The notes beneath the pieces are model-generated. The model made no database searches, was not told the DNA's origin, and saw only the letters and a program-made list of their open reading frames with translations. A DNA stretch of 64,000 nt, taken from Pterois miles (taxonomy: Eukaryota > Chordata > Actinopteri > Perciformes > Scorpaenidae). This document shows positions 35,618 to 47,679 of the stretch, piece after piece. The translations under genes and the position numbers were made by a program. The stretch is taken from NCBI GenBank assembly GCA_947000775.1, contig CAMQGK010000334.1:3482501-3546500 (forward strand), in the 5' to 3' direction. How positions within the stretch are numbered: the stretch's first letter is position 1; the number at the start of each line of letters is the position of its first letter.

Positions 35618-36765
35618 ATTTACACTGTTTGCAAAAAGCAAAAATAAATTTAGACCAGTGACTAAAAATGATTAATTTCTAAAAAATAATTGACTTCACT
35701 TAATTGCTTACTTGAGCGGAGGCCTTAATGCTGCAGTTGGTACTTTTGAGCAAATATGAACAAAAATTATTTTATGAGACTGTCACTATATCCTGACAGT
35801 AATGAATGAGACAGACAATCTGTGAAGAAAAAAAAAACACGCAAGAGATTTTACATTTCTAAATAGCGTCCCCACTTCAACAGTAGACTATATACATGAG
35901 TCAAATAACATATGGAAGCAAAGCAATATGTCTAATGCAATGTCTCAAATGGAGATTATAATAATCATTATACAACACAATTCAAAAGTGTTACAAGCAA
36001 CAGCACATACTGACACTGAATTCTGTTGAGCAGTTAAAGGTACAATGCTGATGGGAGCGTTGTGTTGGGGGGAGATCAGTCAAGCTTTGCTTTAATCTGG
36101 AGTTTAGCAAGCAACAATGATGTTGACTCGTTCTTCCAGATTCAGTAAATTCCTCTCCTCAATGTAAAGGTCCAACTGAACATGCAGCACATAGCAGACT
36201 CCTTGTTCTCTACAACTTCTCTTTCATGTCTGGCAACCAAATTACATTTACTCCGGTTACTGATGATCCAGAAGACTGAATAGCTTTTTTGTCCACTTGT
36301 ACATGTTGGTAGCATCATCATCAGACGGAAACAGCATTTAATTTCACTCAATTCAAACTTTTTGTACTGCTGATCTGGGGTGAGGGCAATGGTTCAGAGG
36401 TCTGAATCCAGGCTAACATTTTGGAGTACTTTATTAAATCAGTTGTTGTAGTTGTACAGCTTAAATTGGTCAATTGAGGATGCAGGTGAGCTAAGAAAAG
36501 CCCTCTTCACTTTATTTTTTTAATTTCCAGTTTTTCCCTTTAAAAGTAACTATATGTCCTATCAGCCATTTGAAGTTGTAACAATCTGCTTTCCTTTCTA
36601 AAACTGTACTTTTATGTCAAGTCAACTTGACTTTAAAACAAGTTGTAAATAAAATAAATAGAAAAATAATTTAGAAAATTTAAGGGGGGAACCAAAAACA
36701 GACCCGTTCCCAAAATTAAAAAAAAAAAATTGGTATTGCTTCAAACTATTTTGAAGTGGTATTGA

Positions 36766-37160
36766 GCAAGACACTAACTTTTGCTTTCCTTCCTCTGACT
36801 TGGAGAGAGGGAAGGAAAAGCAAAAGCGTTGCATATTTTTCAGAATCAGATCATTTACATCACATACTTTATATACTGTATGTTATATAGTTGTTAGTAG
36901 ATTATCATTGTGTTATCTTGACAGATTGCATGCATAGAAAATAAACCTGACACTGACACTATCACTGAAGATGACTCCATGGCATGGCGTGTCTGGTGTG
37001 AACAATTGATTTACACTGGTTTACATGGGCACCAAAAGGATCTCCAAAAATCTTGACGCTTATGTCCAATGTGAACCCAGCATTAGTCAGAAAGAAGGCG
37101 TGCACATTGCAAATCCATTTATAAGATGCTAAATAGTCATTGACAATCCAGGGTTTAACT
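36766..37160 (+). repeat. Unclassified repeat, copy upstream of rfk
   Basis: About 360 bases match 42,145-42,530 in the same orientation: 'aatcagatcatttacatcac', 'catggcgtgtctggtgtgaa', 'tgtgaacccag', 'gtcagaaagaagg', 'aatccagggtttaa'. Its first 35 bases (36,766-36,800) match 41,615-41,649 in rfk intron 1 with two differences. A small hairpin lies at 36,778-36,826. Confidence 0.75.
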
Positions 37161-38377
37161 TTTACTGAAGTATTAGTTAAGTAACACTGTTGATTATAAT
37201 CATATTTTGTTATTTTTGTTACTCATGTTATTAAAAGTGAGGTCATTATTTTCTTTCTTTTTAATTTCTTTTATCTCAGATATAAACTGACAAGGGCTAC
37301 CTTAAACAAATATGTTGTTGTCAATTACTTTGTATGGAGTAATAGACAAGAAACATTTAAATTTTCATATGAGATCCATTTTAAAATGTGAAGTTAGGTA
37401 TACAGTACATTTGGTGACATGCAATTGCTGCACAAGATAAACTACCTGCTCTGATCTGGGATCAAAAAATACTTCAAATCACCATCAGTTCTATGACTAT
37501 TTCACAGTGCTATTTTCCATTAAATTTAAAAGTTCAAATTACAGTGCTAGCATACAACATGCAGTATAGTATGTAATAAGAGAAGATAATTTATCAGCGA
37601 ATACCTAAAAATAAAACTAACACCTGTTAAACAGATAAAAGTAACATTCACCTACTTGGGCAAAAAAAAAAAAGCATGAAATAAAAGTTATTTACAATTT
37701 TTACAGCAACAGAATGCTTCCTACCTGTGACTTTACAAGCAGCAGATCTGATTTGAGTCTTGCTGCTAAGATTTCAAAACCTGATGGTTGGACTTGTTCA
37801 GGTCTATCCAGTTTTTAATGCCCAAGACACGGTTTGCTGTGAATGTAAGCCATTCCTGACTATCAGATATTTTCAAAGTTGACCGCTGTTTTACAGTCTT
37901 TCAATTGTGTGACTGAAGACCTGTGAGGATCAGGAAACTCTGTGAACCACAATTTAATAATCTTTAATATGAACTATAAAATATTGATGACTAACGTCAC
38001 CTGTCTGTTTGAATTGGTTTGCATCATTTCGGCTACTGAATGCTACTTTCCAAGGTGATTAAATGAGGCCTAATGTTCAGTATTAGTATTTGTTGGTGTG
38101 AGATGACAACTTAAAATTACACTCAGAATCCTGTATGTAATTGATACCTGCGGGGCTGTGTTATACTGCTTTAGGTAAAACAAGTGAAGCAAGTCTGAGA
38201 AACACAGTCGTTTACAATGGATTCATGAGGTTGTGGTGTGCCAACACTTGATCATGCTATAGTCATGTTTGTCTGCATATATGTACACATATGTCAGAGA
38301 GGGAGTGATAAGGACTTTTATGTGTGAACACAAAAAATGTGTATAACTAAGGTGGAGGTCAGCATAACTGCTACATT

Positions 38378-38455
38378 GGCAATAGTTATTATTATTATCA
38401 TTATTATTATTATCAGTAGTAGTAGTAGTAGTATTAGTAGTAGTCGTAGTAGTAT
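38378..38455. repeat. Trinucleotide microsatellite (ATT/AGT)
   Basis: Runs of TTA/ATT pass into AGT repeats with single interruptions. The minus-strand Thr/Asn-rich frame is an artefact. Confidence 0.9.
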
Positions 38456-39196
38456 CATTATATAGATTGCACACCTTTTACTATGTATATGCAATCAGAC
38501 TGTGAATAAATAACAATATGGAATATGATGCCACCATTACATTTATGGACTGTGCTTCATACCTTATATGAAGTCAAACCCCGGATCTGATTTTTGTTGG
38601 AAAAAAAAAATCTCATAAAAAGTTCCTAAAGTCAGGCAGATGACCAAAAAAACAGGAACATTTACCTACACACACACCACAAGCTTCTAATATATTATTA
38701 TATTAGGGATTTTTTTTTCTGGGCTCTTGCTGCAGTCATGCTTAAATGATCTAATTCAGTAAAATAATTTCATAGAATTCAATCCAGTTATTTGCCTATT
38801 TATTACAGCTTGTGGATGCATTTACACAAAACTTTAATGCCAGATCTTTTTATATTAATTATTATTAATATATAATATGATGCGTCTACTATGTGGAGTA
38901 GACAGTGAGGGCCATGGTTTGAGTCATGAGGAGAGGATTGTCCTTATGTCGCCCTCTTGTGGCTTGATTCAGACGCCAAACATACCTGACCGTTATGACC
39001 CTTTCTAAAACATTAAGCACTATTACGTTTTTTTTGTTAAACTTTTCAACTTTTGCTTCGTGATGTGCTCGTTGTGAATGTATTACTTTATCTTCTGTTA
39101 TAATTGTTGTTGTGATTTAATTTAATTTATTAATATTTTTGTACATTTCATTTCCACTGTCATCTATTATTATGCATTGACTATGCATTATGCATT

Positions 39197-39201
<5 letters not shown>

Positions 39202-39233
<32 letters not shown>
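39202..39233. repeat. (TA)n microsatellite
   Basis: A TA run abutting the truncated left end of the MITE that follows. Confidence 0.9.
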
Positions 39234-39235
<2 letters not shown>

Positions 39236-39239
<4 letters not shown>

Positions 39240-39610
39240 CATTCAAAGACTTTTCTTTATTTTCATGACGATGAAAATTGTAGATTCACACTGAAGGCAT
39301 CAAAACTATGAATTAACACGTGGAATTATATACTTAACAAAAAAGTGTGAAACAACTGAAAATATGTCTTATATTTTAGTTTCTTCAAAGTAGCCACCTT
39401 TTGCTCTGATTACTGCTTCACACACTCTTGGCATTGTCTTGATGAGCTTCAAGACTAGGTGACTACTAACTTTTTTGTTAAGTATATAATTCCACATGTG
39501 TTAATTCATAGTTTTGATGCCTTCAGTGTGAATCTACAATTTTCATAGTCATGAAAATAAAGAAAACTCTTTGAATGAGAAGGTGTGTCCAAACTTTTGG
39601 TCTGTACTGT
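39236..39610. mobile_element. Tc1-derived foldback MITE
   Basis: Arms at about 39,240-39,350 and 39,465-39,580 are inverted copies ('ttcacactgaaggcatcaaa' against its reverse complement). The right end 'gtgtgtccaaacttttggtc' plus 'tgtactgta' is the known terminal repeat of a fish Tc1/mariner family; the matching left end is cut off by the TA run. The interior keeps 'agtagccaccttttgctctg', typical of the parental element. Confidence 0.8.
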
Positions 39611-39615
39611 ATATA

Positions 39616-39706
<91 letters not shown>
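39609..39706. repeat. (TA)n-(GA)n compound microsatellite
   Basis: About 45 bases of TA followed by about 50 bases of GA, immediately 3' of the MITE and about 700 bases before the rfk start codon. Confidence 0.95.
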
Positions 39707-39709
<3 letters not shown>

Positions 39710-39859
39710 TAGTAAACTTCCCCGTTTTTTGAGCTTGCCGTGCATTCCCACCACCCAAAGGCACCACTTCGGGTTTTTCCAATATCTAGATAAAAATCTG
39801 CGTCGTATTTCTCTAGATGAGTCTGTGAATGTCTCATTTGTAATTACCATTTTTCCTAC

Positions 39860-40403
39860 AACATCTGAACGCAACGCGTGACTCCCCGCTTTTGTCACGC
39901 GGTCAATGACGTCGGCAGACGTAAGCGTTACCGAGGCAGATGTGTACAACACATGTAGCTAATATTTACCGCGTATGAGCGCTAGGACTTCATTCTCACC
40001 GCCATTCTGTGAGTGGACCTAACTTAAGTGAAACCGACACCGTCACCTGTCGAGTACTGTACCACCAGGACCTTTAGATAAAACCGTTTTCGGAGCAGAG
40101 AGCCTCTATTGAGGCTAACAGTAGCTATCTCAGCTAGCATAGCTGGTGAACTTTTCTCATCACTGCTCAGTGAGTGACGTTCAACTTTATCCGACTGGAC
40201 CAAGCTAACCAGACAGGTTAAGCTATAGCTAAATACAAAGACGGACTTTAGACGGAACTGTACAAGGGTAAGATTGTAGTTTTGTTAACTTGTCAAGCGG
40301 CTGCTACCCAGCAGTGCTGGCTGATTAGCCGGTCAGACTTCCTTGTGTCGTTCGAGGTCATTCTGTAGCGTCCATCTAGCCAGCTGTTATCAGGAAGCTA
40401 GTC
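39860..40403 (+). promoter_or_regulatory. Probable rfk promoter and 5' UTR
   Basis: Compared with its surroundings this stretch is richer in CpG. It contains a CRE-like TGACGTCG at 39,907-39,914 and a YY1-like CCGCCATTCTG at 39,999-40,009, both common in housekeeping promoters. No TATA box is evident. A transcription start near 40,000 is inferred. Confidence 0.5.
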
Positions 40404-40485
40404 ATGAAGAGCCTTCCGTATTTCTGCCGGGGAGAGGTTATTCGAGGCTTCGGGAGAGGCAGCAAAGAACTGGGCATTCCCACAG
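40404..40485 (+). CDS. rfk: rfk exon 1
   Basis: 82 bases from ATG in context 'agtcATGa', donor 'cacag|gtgagt'. Encodes the flavokinase start through LGIPT. Confidence 0.95.
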
Positions 40486-43304
40486 GTGAGTTAACCGTCT
40501 GCTATTAATCTACACGAGCTTTTAGTAACGTTAGCTGACCTGCTACGTAGGTAGCGTTAGGTCAGCCTGAATCGGTCAGGAGTAACTTAACCAGAGTGAA
40601 CCGGAGCAACGTTAGATAATTATAACATTGGCAGTCTGTGGTTATGACCTAAATGTCCGCCGGGCTTTCTCGAATGATTACAGATACCTGATAACTGATC
40701 ATATGTAACCGTTTCAGAGACGTTTAGGTAACCATTTAAGCTGAATAGCACCGATGACGACACATGGTTACTCAACGAGCGCCCCTCGGGGTTTTTGACA
40801 GCGGTAGATGAGTTTAGTAACGAAGCCTGACAGATGAGAAAATCGCTGTTATTTACCGAAATGAAAGATTTTATGTTACGATGGCTGTTTCCGGAAATAT
40901 GTTTTAACGTCATATTTAATACAGGTGAACAGACGAAAACATGCAAATGACTGTAGAATAAGTAAATCACCTGGCGTTGTCACGTAAAGTGTCAAAACTG
41001 CTGAAAAGCAAATCGCAACCTTATAATGATATGACGTTATAATCTTTATTACCTTGACATTTACCCTCAGAGGAGACATGCAGTATTTAACAGCATTTAG
41101 ATGGAAGACATCATGTTTCATCTTTCCATATTAGGTGCAGAATAGTTTGATGTTAAATCAATACTGAGACACAGTGTACATTAACAATTAAGGCACAAGA
41201 TCCAAGTTTGTTTTTTCTAAAAACAACGTCAAAATTGTCATGAAGATCTTTTTTAAACAGAGACAGGGTGCTTGATTTATCCCACGACAGGGAACACACA
41301 TTCATTGAATATAGATAGAAAATGCACTATTAAACAATTAATGTCAGCTCCTACAGAAGAGGTTTGGGTATAACCACGCAGAGCCTCTGAATAGTGAAGA
41401 CAGTGTTTTACCCACTGTAACAAATTGATTTTTAACAATATGAAAAATACACTCTGTGGATAAATTTCTAGCATTCAATACCTTAACAACCATTTAAAAT
41501 GTTTCTCTAAATGGATTAAAAATGTCTTCATCTGCTTTGAGGTGATTTTAATCTAAATGAGTTTTCTCACCTGGTTAAATAAAGGATATAAATATAAATA
41601 AATAAATACATAAGGCAAGACACAAACTTTTTCTTTCCTTCCTCTGACTCTTCCTCCCTCTCTCTCTCTCCCATCTAAAGCTAACTTCCCTGACTCAGTG
41701 GTGGACCATCTTCCAGCAGATATCAGCACAGGGATCTACTATGGCTGGGCCTGCGTTGGTAATGGGGATGTCTACAAGATGGTGATGAGCATTGGCTGGA
41801 ACCCTTACTACAAAAACACCAAGAAGTCCATGGTCAGTACAAGAAAAGCCCCATTCACTGCAAATGGCTTGGTGTTTTTACACTGTGCTATGTCACTTGT
41901 TATGCGTACTGAAGCCTGGCAGTTCACACCAGAAGCGCATTTAACCACACTGGTCAAGCAACAAGCAGTTCTGCTCTCTGTTTTTCTGTCTGTCTCCTCT
42001 CTGTTTAAACATTGACAAATATGTCATGTAAAACCCTTGATCGCAAACAGCAGTGACATGAGGCTATTTCTAATAAATATAGTGGATGGATTTTGAGATG
42101 CGATTGGGGGGAGGGAATTGAATGAATCAAAACTCCGGGAAAACAGCACGGAGAAAGGGGAGGAAAGGCAAAAGCGTTCGTAGGATGCATATTTTTTTCA
42201 TCTTATTGGAATCAGATCATTTACATCACATACTGTATATCATTTATATAGTTGATAGTACATTATCAGTGTTATCTTGGTAGATTCACTCATGTTGTGC
42301 ATTTACTGAAGATGGCGAGCGACCGTAGTGCCCTGTGACATGGCGTGTCTGGTGTGAACAGCTCAATTAGTTTACATCGGCGCAGAAAGGACGAGAGCAG
42401 CTATTTTCCAACAATCGTGACACGTCCGTCTCCACTGTGAACCCAGTGTTAGTCAGAAAGAAGGTGTGCACATTACAAATCTGTTTATAGGATGTTAAAT
42501 AGTCTTTAACAATCCAGGGTTTAAAGGCAGTGGTGGTATCGTCACACTGAGAGAATCAAATTTCCAAGTGTGACAAAACAAATTTAAATAGAGTAAGTAT
42601 AGTTTGCAATGTGACAAGCTTTAAGTCCTTAAAATACTGTATGTCCTAAGGCTGTTTTCCAACATGATCAGTTAGTACATTTAATTTTTTATTAAAATAA
42701 TCAATTTGGGATGCAGAAGCAGAATATGTTCTGGTTTGATAATACAACAAGATAAATGCAGTATAGCACATTTGATGGTTGCAGCACTCTTCCAAAGAAT
42801 ACATGTTTTTTTATTCTAGGAGACCCATGTGATTCACACATTCAAAGAGGACTTTTATGGGGAGATTCTCAGTGTTGTCATGGTGGGCTACATCCGTCCA
42901 GAGAGAAGCTACAGCTCACTTGGTGAGACACCGCTTTCTCACACACACTCACACATGCTCCCATTTTGGTATGTCTGCACTCAAAGGTCTAAGATTCTCC
43001 CTTGCCCCCAGATTTGATGTTATTATTTTACCCACCATGACTACCCCCTTTTTTATACACTCATTATTCTTCTCTATGCACCTGACTTGTTATCTGCATG
43101 TCTTCACCTCCCTTGTTTCTTTTCCTAACAGAAGCGCTCATTGTAGCCATAAACAACGACATTGAGGAGGCCAAGGTCAAGCTTGAGCTCCCAGAGCATC
43201 TCAAACTGAGAGACGACAACTTCTTCACCAGTGCTCCCAGCTTGTCGTCAGCCCTGCCACCCACCACCGCGTCCACATCACAGACAATCATGAATGGTCA
43301 CTGA
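40404..43304 (+). CDS. rfk: Riboflavin kinase, complete, 4 exons
   Basis: Riboflavin kinase (EC 2.7.1.26) phosphorylates riboflavin with ATP to FMN, the first step of flavin cofactor synthesis, in the cytosol. Exons 40404-40485, 41681-41832, 42820-42922 and 43132-43304 join in phase to 169 codons plus TGA. The protein aligns over its length with human RFK (155 residues): MKSLPYFCRGEVIRGFGRGS, the ATP-binding GIPTANFP with its metal-binding Thr and Asn, DISTGIYYGWA, WNPYYKNTKKSM, THVIHTFKEDFYGEILSV with the catalytic Glu, and VGYIRPE. Near the end, NNDIEEAKVKLELPEHLK is followed by a Ser/Thr/Pro/Ala-rich insertion of about 14 residues before the conserved IMNGH terminus. Convergent with pcsk5, divergent from gcnt. 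Confidence 0.97.
41681..41832 (+). CDS. rfk: rfk exon 2
   Basis: 152 bases behind a long polypyrimidine tract and 'catctaaag'. Encodes ANFPDSVVDHLPADIST and GIYYGWACVGNGD, to KKSM. Donor 'gtcagt'. Confidence 0.96.
42145..42530 (+). repeat. Unclassified repeat, copy in rfk intron 2
   Basis: Partner of 36,766-37,160, same orientation, roughly 80 percent alike by eye in the shared blocks. It carries phrases such as 'gaagatggcgagcgaccg' that the other copy lacks or has altered. Confidence 0.75.
42820..42922 (+). CDS. rfk: rfk exon 3
   Basis: 103 bases behind 'tttttttattctag'. Encodes ETHVIHTFKEDFYGEILSVV and MVGYIRPERSYSSL. Donor 'gtgaga'. Confidence 0.96.
43132..43304 (+). CDS. rfk: rfk exon 4 and stop
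   Basis: 173 bases behind 'cttttcctaacag'. Encodes EALIVAINNDIEEAKVKLEL, then DNFFTSAPS, a low-complexity STAP-rich stretch and IMNGH, stop TGA. Confidence 0.96.
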
Positions 43305-43330
43305 CAGCTGGCTGTGACTGTAGCGCTGAG

Positions 43331-43336
<6 letters not shown>

Positions 43337-43362
<26 letters not shown>
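43337..43362. repeat. (CA)n microsatellite in rfk 3' UTR
   Basis: A short CA run about 30 bases after the stop codon. Confidence 0.9.
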
Positions 43363-43363
<1 letters not shown>

Positions 43364-45156
43364 CAGACAGAGGTTTCTATATACACACAGGTGTAAGCAC
43401 TCATTAAAATGCACAGCTTCATTGTGAGATCTCTTAGGCGTCCCCATGGCTGCACATGGACATAATCATAAACAACAAATCTTTTTTTTTATTGTATTTT
43501 TCTTTTACTTTCTCAGTGTGGCTCAACTGTTTAACTTGCTGTATCAGTTTCTTGAAGACAGCCAATCTCTTAATAGATGTTTATTTGTTTATATCCACAA
43601 CAGATTGCCTCATCTAAGACAAAACTGTGTATGAATTTCTTTGGTCTCACTGGTCCTGCTGTACATTTTGAATCATTTATGTGAGAAGGTACCTAAAATA
43701 TGGATTTGGAGATGAAGGTTTAGAAAGAAGTCTGGGCATTAATATCTGTAACAGAAACCCGGGTTGCACCATTAGGTCACTTTATGCAACAATGTGGCTA
43801 AATGCAAGGTATCTATGTGAAGATGGGAGATTAAATTGTGAATTATTTAAATTTTTCTCACTTTCCAGTCATTTTCCTCTTGAGAAAATGTCTTTCCCTT
43901 CCAGTGTGACACAAATCCTCTTCTGTTTTATTACTGCCCAAAAAAAGAATGACCCTATTATATTAGCTTACAGATTTGATTCAGGGTTTTTGATGCATTA
44001 TGCAGAAAAAAACTTACAAAATGGTTATTTGTTTAATGAAATGTGTACAAAAATATGTTTTAAGGATAGGCTTTTGAAATAATTTCAACATATTCATCCT
44101 CTGGATTTGAGTCGTACTCTCTTGACGCTAAATATCTTTCCATTATCAGAGAAATGTAGATGATCCGAGGAACACTAAGGCTGAATAAGCACGTTCTGAT
44201 ATAAATCGATTTTGGCGGGTTTTGTTTTTCCACCGCAGCTGGGTTGATGCTTCAACCTATGTTCTGCTTGTTTCTGTGGGTTTGTTACAGATGGTAAAAC
44301 ATTGACAGGTGATACAGAGTGAAGTATAAGGTCCAAAGCTCCTGTGCCCTGCTCTGATATTTACAAAGGGCAACAGTGTGTGAACTCAAATTTATACCAT
44401 AAATTTATGAATAAACTACAAAATGCATAATATTCTTAATATCTACATATATTACAGTTTCAGGTTTTTATTTCATAGGGTCTTTGAAATTTAAACAAAA
44501 ACATATTCAAAACATATTAGCATTTACAGGATTTTAGATCTTCACCTTTTTAGCATTTACAAAGAAAATGATACGAAACCTTCTAACACACAACTACAAG
44601 TGTGTAAAGTTGTTTTGAACCTCTGTAAATAATTGTTTTGAATGAATGACATGATTTGAGATTTTAAGTCTGTATTGTATTTTAGTTTATTAGTGTTATT
44701 TTAGGGAGTAAAAGATATGATTGCAATTTATGAACGTTGACACATTCATGCAACAGTAGCAGTGTTCATCTCCCAGGAAGAGCGTAGCAGGTACCTTCCT
44801 GTTCTCAGTCTGGACGTTTTTGTTTGTTTCCCTTTAATCAGTTTAGTTTCTTTAGTAACGGAAATGTAAGAATCAATACAGGAAGCAAATTCACCACTGT
44901 AAAAATCTTTTCTTTCATGTTGAACACGACAGTATCTATTCATCCTCTAAAGCACTTAATGTCCAAAAGAAATATCACTGTAACTTTGAATTGTGATGCT
45001 GTTTCTTTAAACCTGTCAAAGAACCGTAACACCATGCTTTTCCATGCTCATTTGTTACCATTATTTATTCTAGTTTACAGAGGGACCAGGGTTACTGCAT
45101 GTAGAGTTGAAGGATCAACACCTGTTTTCATTTTTGTTTTATCTGTAATTTAATCA

Positions 45157-45162
45157 AATAAA
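45157..45162 (+). terminator. Candidate rfk polyadenylation signal
   Basis: AATAAA about 1.85 kb after the stop codon. An alternative AATAAA is at 44,410. The region between has no convincing gene; a 133-codon open stretch at 43,681 looks accidental. Confidence 0.35.
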
Positions 45163-47679
45163 TAATTTTATCAAAATTCATGTTTTATTCCATTTTGTTA
45201 TTTCAACACATTATGGTTAGGTGCAATGAAAGTACAATCAAGTATAATTTCGCAAAGCTTAAAAACAGGAACAAATATGAAAAGATATTCACATGGAAGG
45301 TCTTTTTTTTAAGTTTTTGGCAACCAAGGGATCTTTTTGGGACTCATTAGATGAATTGCTATCCTAATATCAATGTCAGCAAATATTCACACATAATATT
45401 ACTTACTTATTTTTCTCCCCTGTTGTTTACCCCTTAAAACTACTGTGGTATCAATTACCAAAAGTTAAGCAAATTCCTGAAAGATTGCTTTACATGTGCT
45501 CCTATGAATCCTGCTCTCCTACGGGTCATATTTCTGTAAATGTCAATGGGTGTTGAGCATAAACCACATTTCTCTGGAGCCGATCCCTGCTGACACTGGA
45601 TGAAGGCGGGGTACATCCTGAAGCGGTCGCCAGGCTATGACAGGGCCGACACAGAGACAGACAACCAGTCACACTCACATTCACACCTATGGGCAATTTA
45701 GAGTCAACAATTAACCTGAATGAAGCCGCAGAACCCGGAGAACACCCACACCAACACGGGGAGAACATGCACACTCCACACAGAGGGACCCCAAGCCGAG
45801 TTTGAACCTGCGACTGCTGAGAGGCAGCAGTGCGTTCTCTAAAAGTCGCACTGCTAGCTATGTGAATGTGTAGATAAGTGTCACAGCAAGTAGAAAACCC
45901 TAAAGTTCATTGAGACTCAAGAGGCGAAAGCCAATGTCAGTGTCAAGCAGCCAAATCCAACAGTCAGCTGTTTGTCTTCCTCAAATCACTTCAACTCTCT
46001 GAACAACAGCAGGTTAATTCATGACATTTTTCATCAAGAGTGCACACACAACATTCAACTTTATTATGAAACAGTGATTTACAGCATATTTTACCTAAAC
46101 CAAGAACAGAGAAAGATCCTAATTATTTACACATTACACTTCTCGGTGGGTGACATAGGCCTGTTGTTGTCTCGGGGAGACAGAGGCACAACCCTGAAGT
46201 CAAAACTGAGCTAGAGCGAGAGCTAAAAGAAAGTCTTCCTGCAAAAATCCCTTCTCCTGCAACTTTCTGCTGTGTCCTGAACAGTAATCTGGGCACGTGC
46301 ACAGGCATGCAGATGCCAGCATTTCACTGTGGCATAAACAAGATACAACCACTGATAAGTGACATTCCTCAGTGTAAACCAACACAGGGTTACACATCAG
46401 GTTGTCCTTCAAGGTGCAAGGATTGATTTGAATTTTGACTCCAGCAGTGTGATACACAGTCCAGTTTACAAATGAACCACAGACAGTGTGACACAAAGAA
46501 CTGACAGGAATGTTACAACTGTGATTAATTAAACCAGCTTTAAACCAGGTGATGTAGATAGAGATGAAGTACATTAGCCAAATGTAGAGTAAACTGGGTT
46601 GTTAATAACAGATTTGCAATTAAATGTGGTGAAATGCATTATAAGGTGTTTCGTCTCTGAAGAATATATATCAAAATTCTGCAAATTTGAATAAATATGA
46701 GTGTCTTATTGTATAAGTCTTAACTCTTAGCAGTATCAGTGGACAATAACTACTGCATCATTTCATGTTGTTAACATTATGGGTATCAAAAATGTTTTGA
46801 TACTGTATTAATTCTAGTTTACATGAAAATATTTACTTTTTCAGTACATATTATTAATATTATTTATTTAGCGAAATATGCGCCATTTCAGTGTATGCGT
46901 CCTTTCAAAGTAGTGCTATGATATTGGATGTTACAGGGACTGTGATAAATCCAGATCCCACTTTTCTGATTGCATAGAAAATTAGAAGATTTTATGCATA
47001 TGGTGGTGTATTAAGACAGTTTTCCTAAAGTTAGACAAAAAAAAATTGCAATATAATCGCCTTGCTTACAGTAGCACAATATATTGAATCATAACCTCAA
47101 TCATAATTTGCATCATATGCCCAGATTCTTGCCAATACACAGCCCTTGCAAGCATTCAGTATTTTCTTTAAATGTAATTATTTATTGTAGAAAATGTAAA
47201 CACACACACAAACTATAAATATGATTGTCAGTACATTCACAACTTCCCCTGAGGTTTGTGACTCAAAAGATGAAATCAAACTCTTCTTCCCAATCAAAGG
47301 GAATATCCATAATCCAAAAGTAAACCAAAATTATTGATGTTGAGGATAGACCACTAGTAAGTCAACATCCAACTTGACCCAGCAGCCATATCTGTCAGAT
47401 GACGTCTCAGTTGACAGTCACAATGAATTTGTTCATCATATTAACTGGTAATTGGCTGGTTAATTTCTTTGAAATGTAATGTCATTAAAAAAACTTTGTT
47501 GTGTGTTAGTCACCCTCCTTCACCTGCCGATTGTGCCAAGATGATCTGAAGAGATTCAACTTTTCAAAACAGAATTAAACAGACATCATGTATCTGAGGA
47601 ACAGTGAGAAACTATTTTCACATGTTTAAACTTCAGTGAAGGAAGATCATCTTCTCTCCAGTCAGGTCATTTGTGCTTT
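45163..47679. other. Intergenic between rfk and pcsk5
   Basis: Convergent 3' ends of rfk and pcsk5. Holds a teleost repeat at 45,580-45,850 and otherwise AT-rich sequence, part of which must be pcsk5 3' UTR. A minus-strand AATAAA at about 47,186-47,181 is a possible pcsk5 polyadenylation signal. Confidence 0.5.
45580..45850 (+). mobile_element. Teleost interspersed repeat (LINE/SINE tail type)
   Basis: Phrases 'aggcggggtacatcctg', 'cacactcacattcacaccta', 'gggcaatttagagtcaac' and 'cacggggagaacatgcacac' are those of a very common teleost repeat. A second, 5'-shortened copy with 'gggaggacatgcgaactcca' is at 52,795-52,915. The family name is uncertain. Confidence 0.7.

Larger units (their letters stand above)
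35618..39860. other. Intergenic between hAT element and rfk
   Basis: Apart from the listed repeats (36,766-37,160, 38,378-38,455, 39,202-39,706) I see no gene. It is AT-rich with short A or T runs. Confidence 0.5.

Noticed and set aside
38223..38474. Asn/Thr-rich minus-strand open frame
   Set aside because: Translation of a trinucleotide microsatellite.
43681..44082. 133-codon open frame after rfk
   Set aside because: It lies in the presumed rfk 3' UTR, has no recognisable domain, and A/T-rich sequence of this length gives such frames by chance.
46200..46574. 124-codon minus-strand open frame between rfk and pcsk5
   Set aside because: No domain, no splice context and no similarity I recognise.
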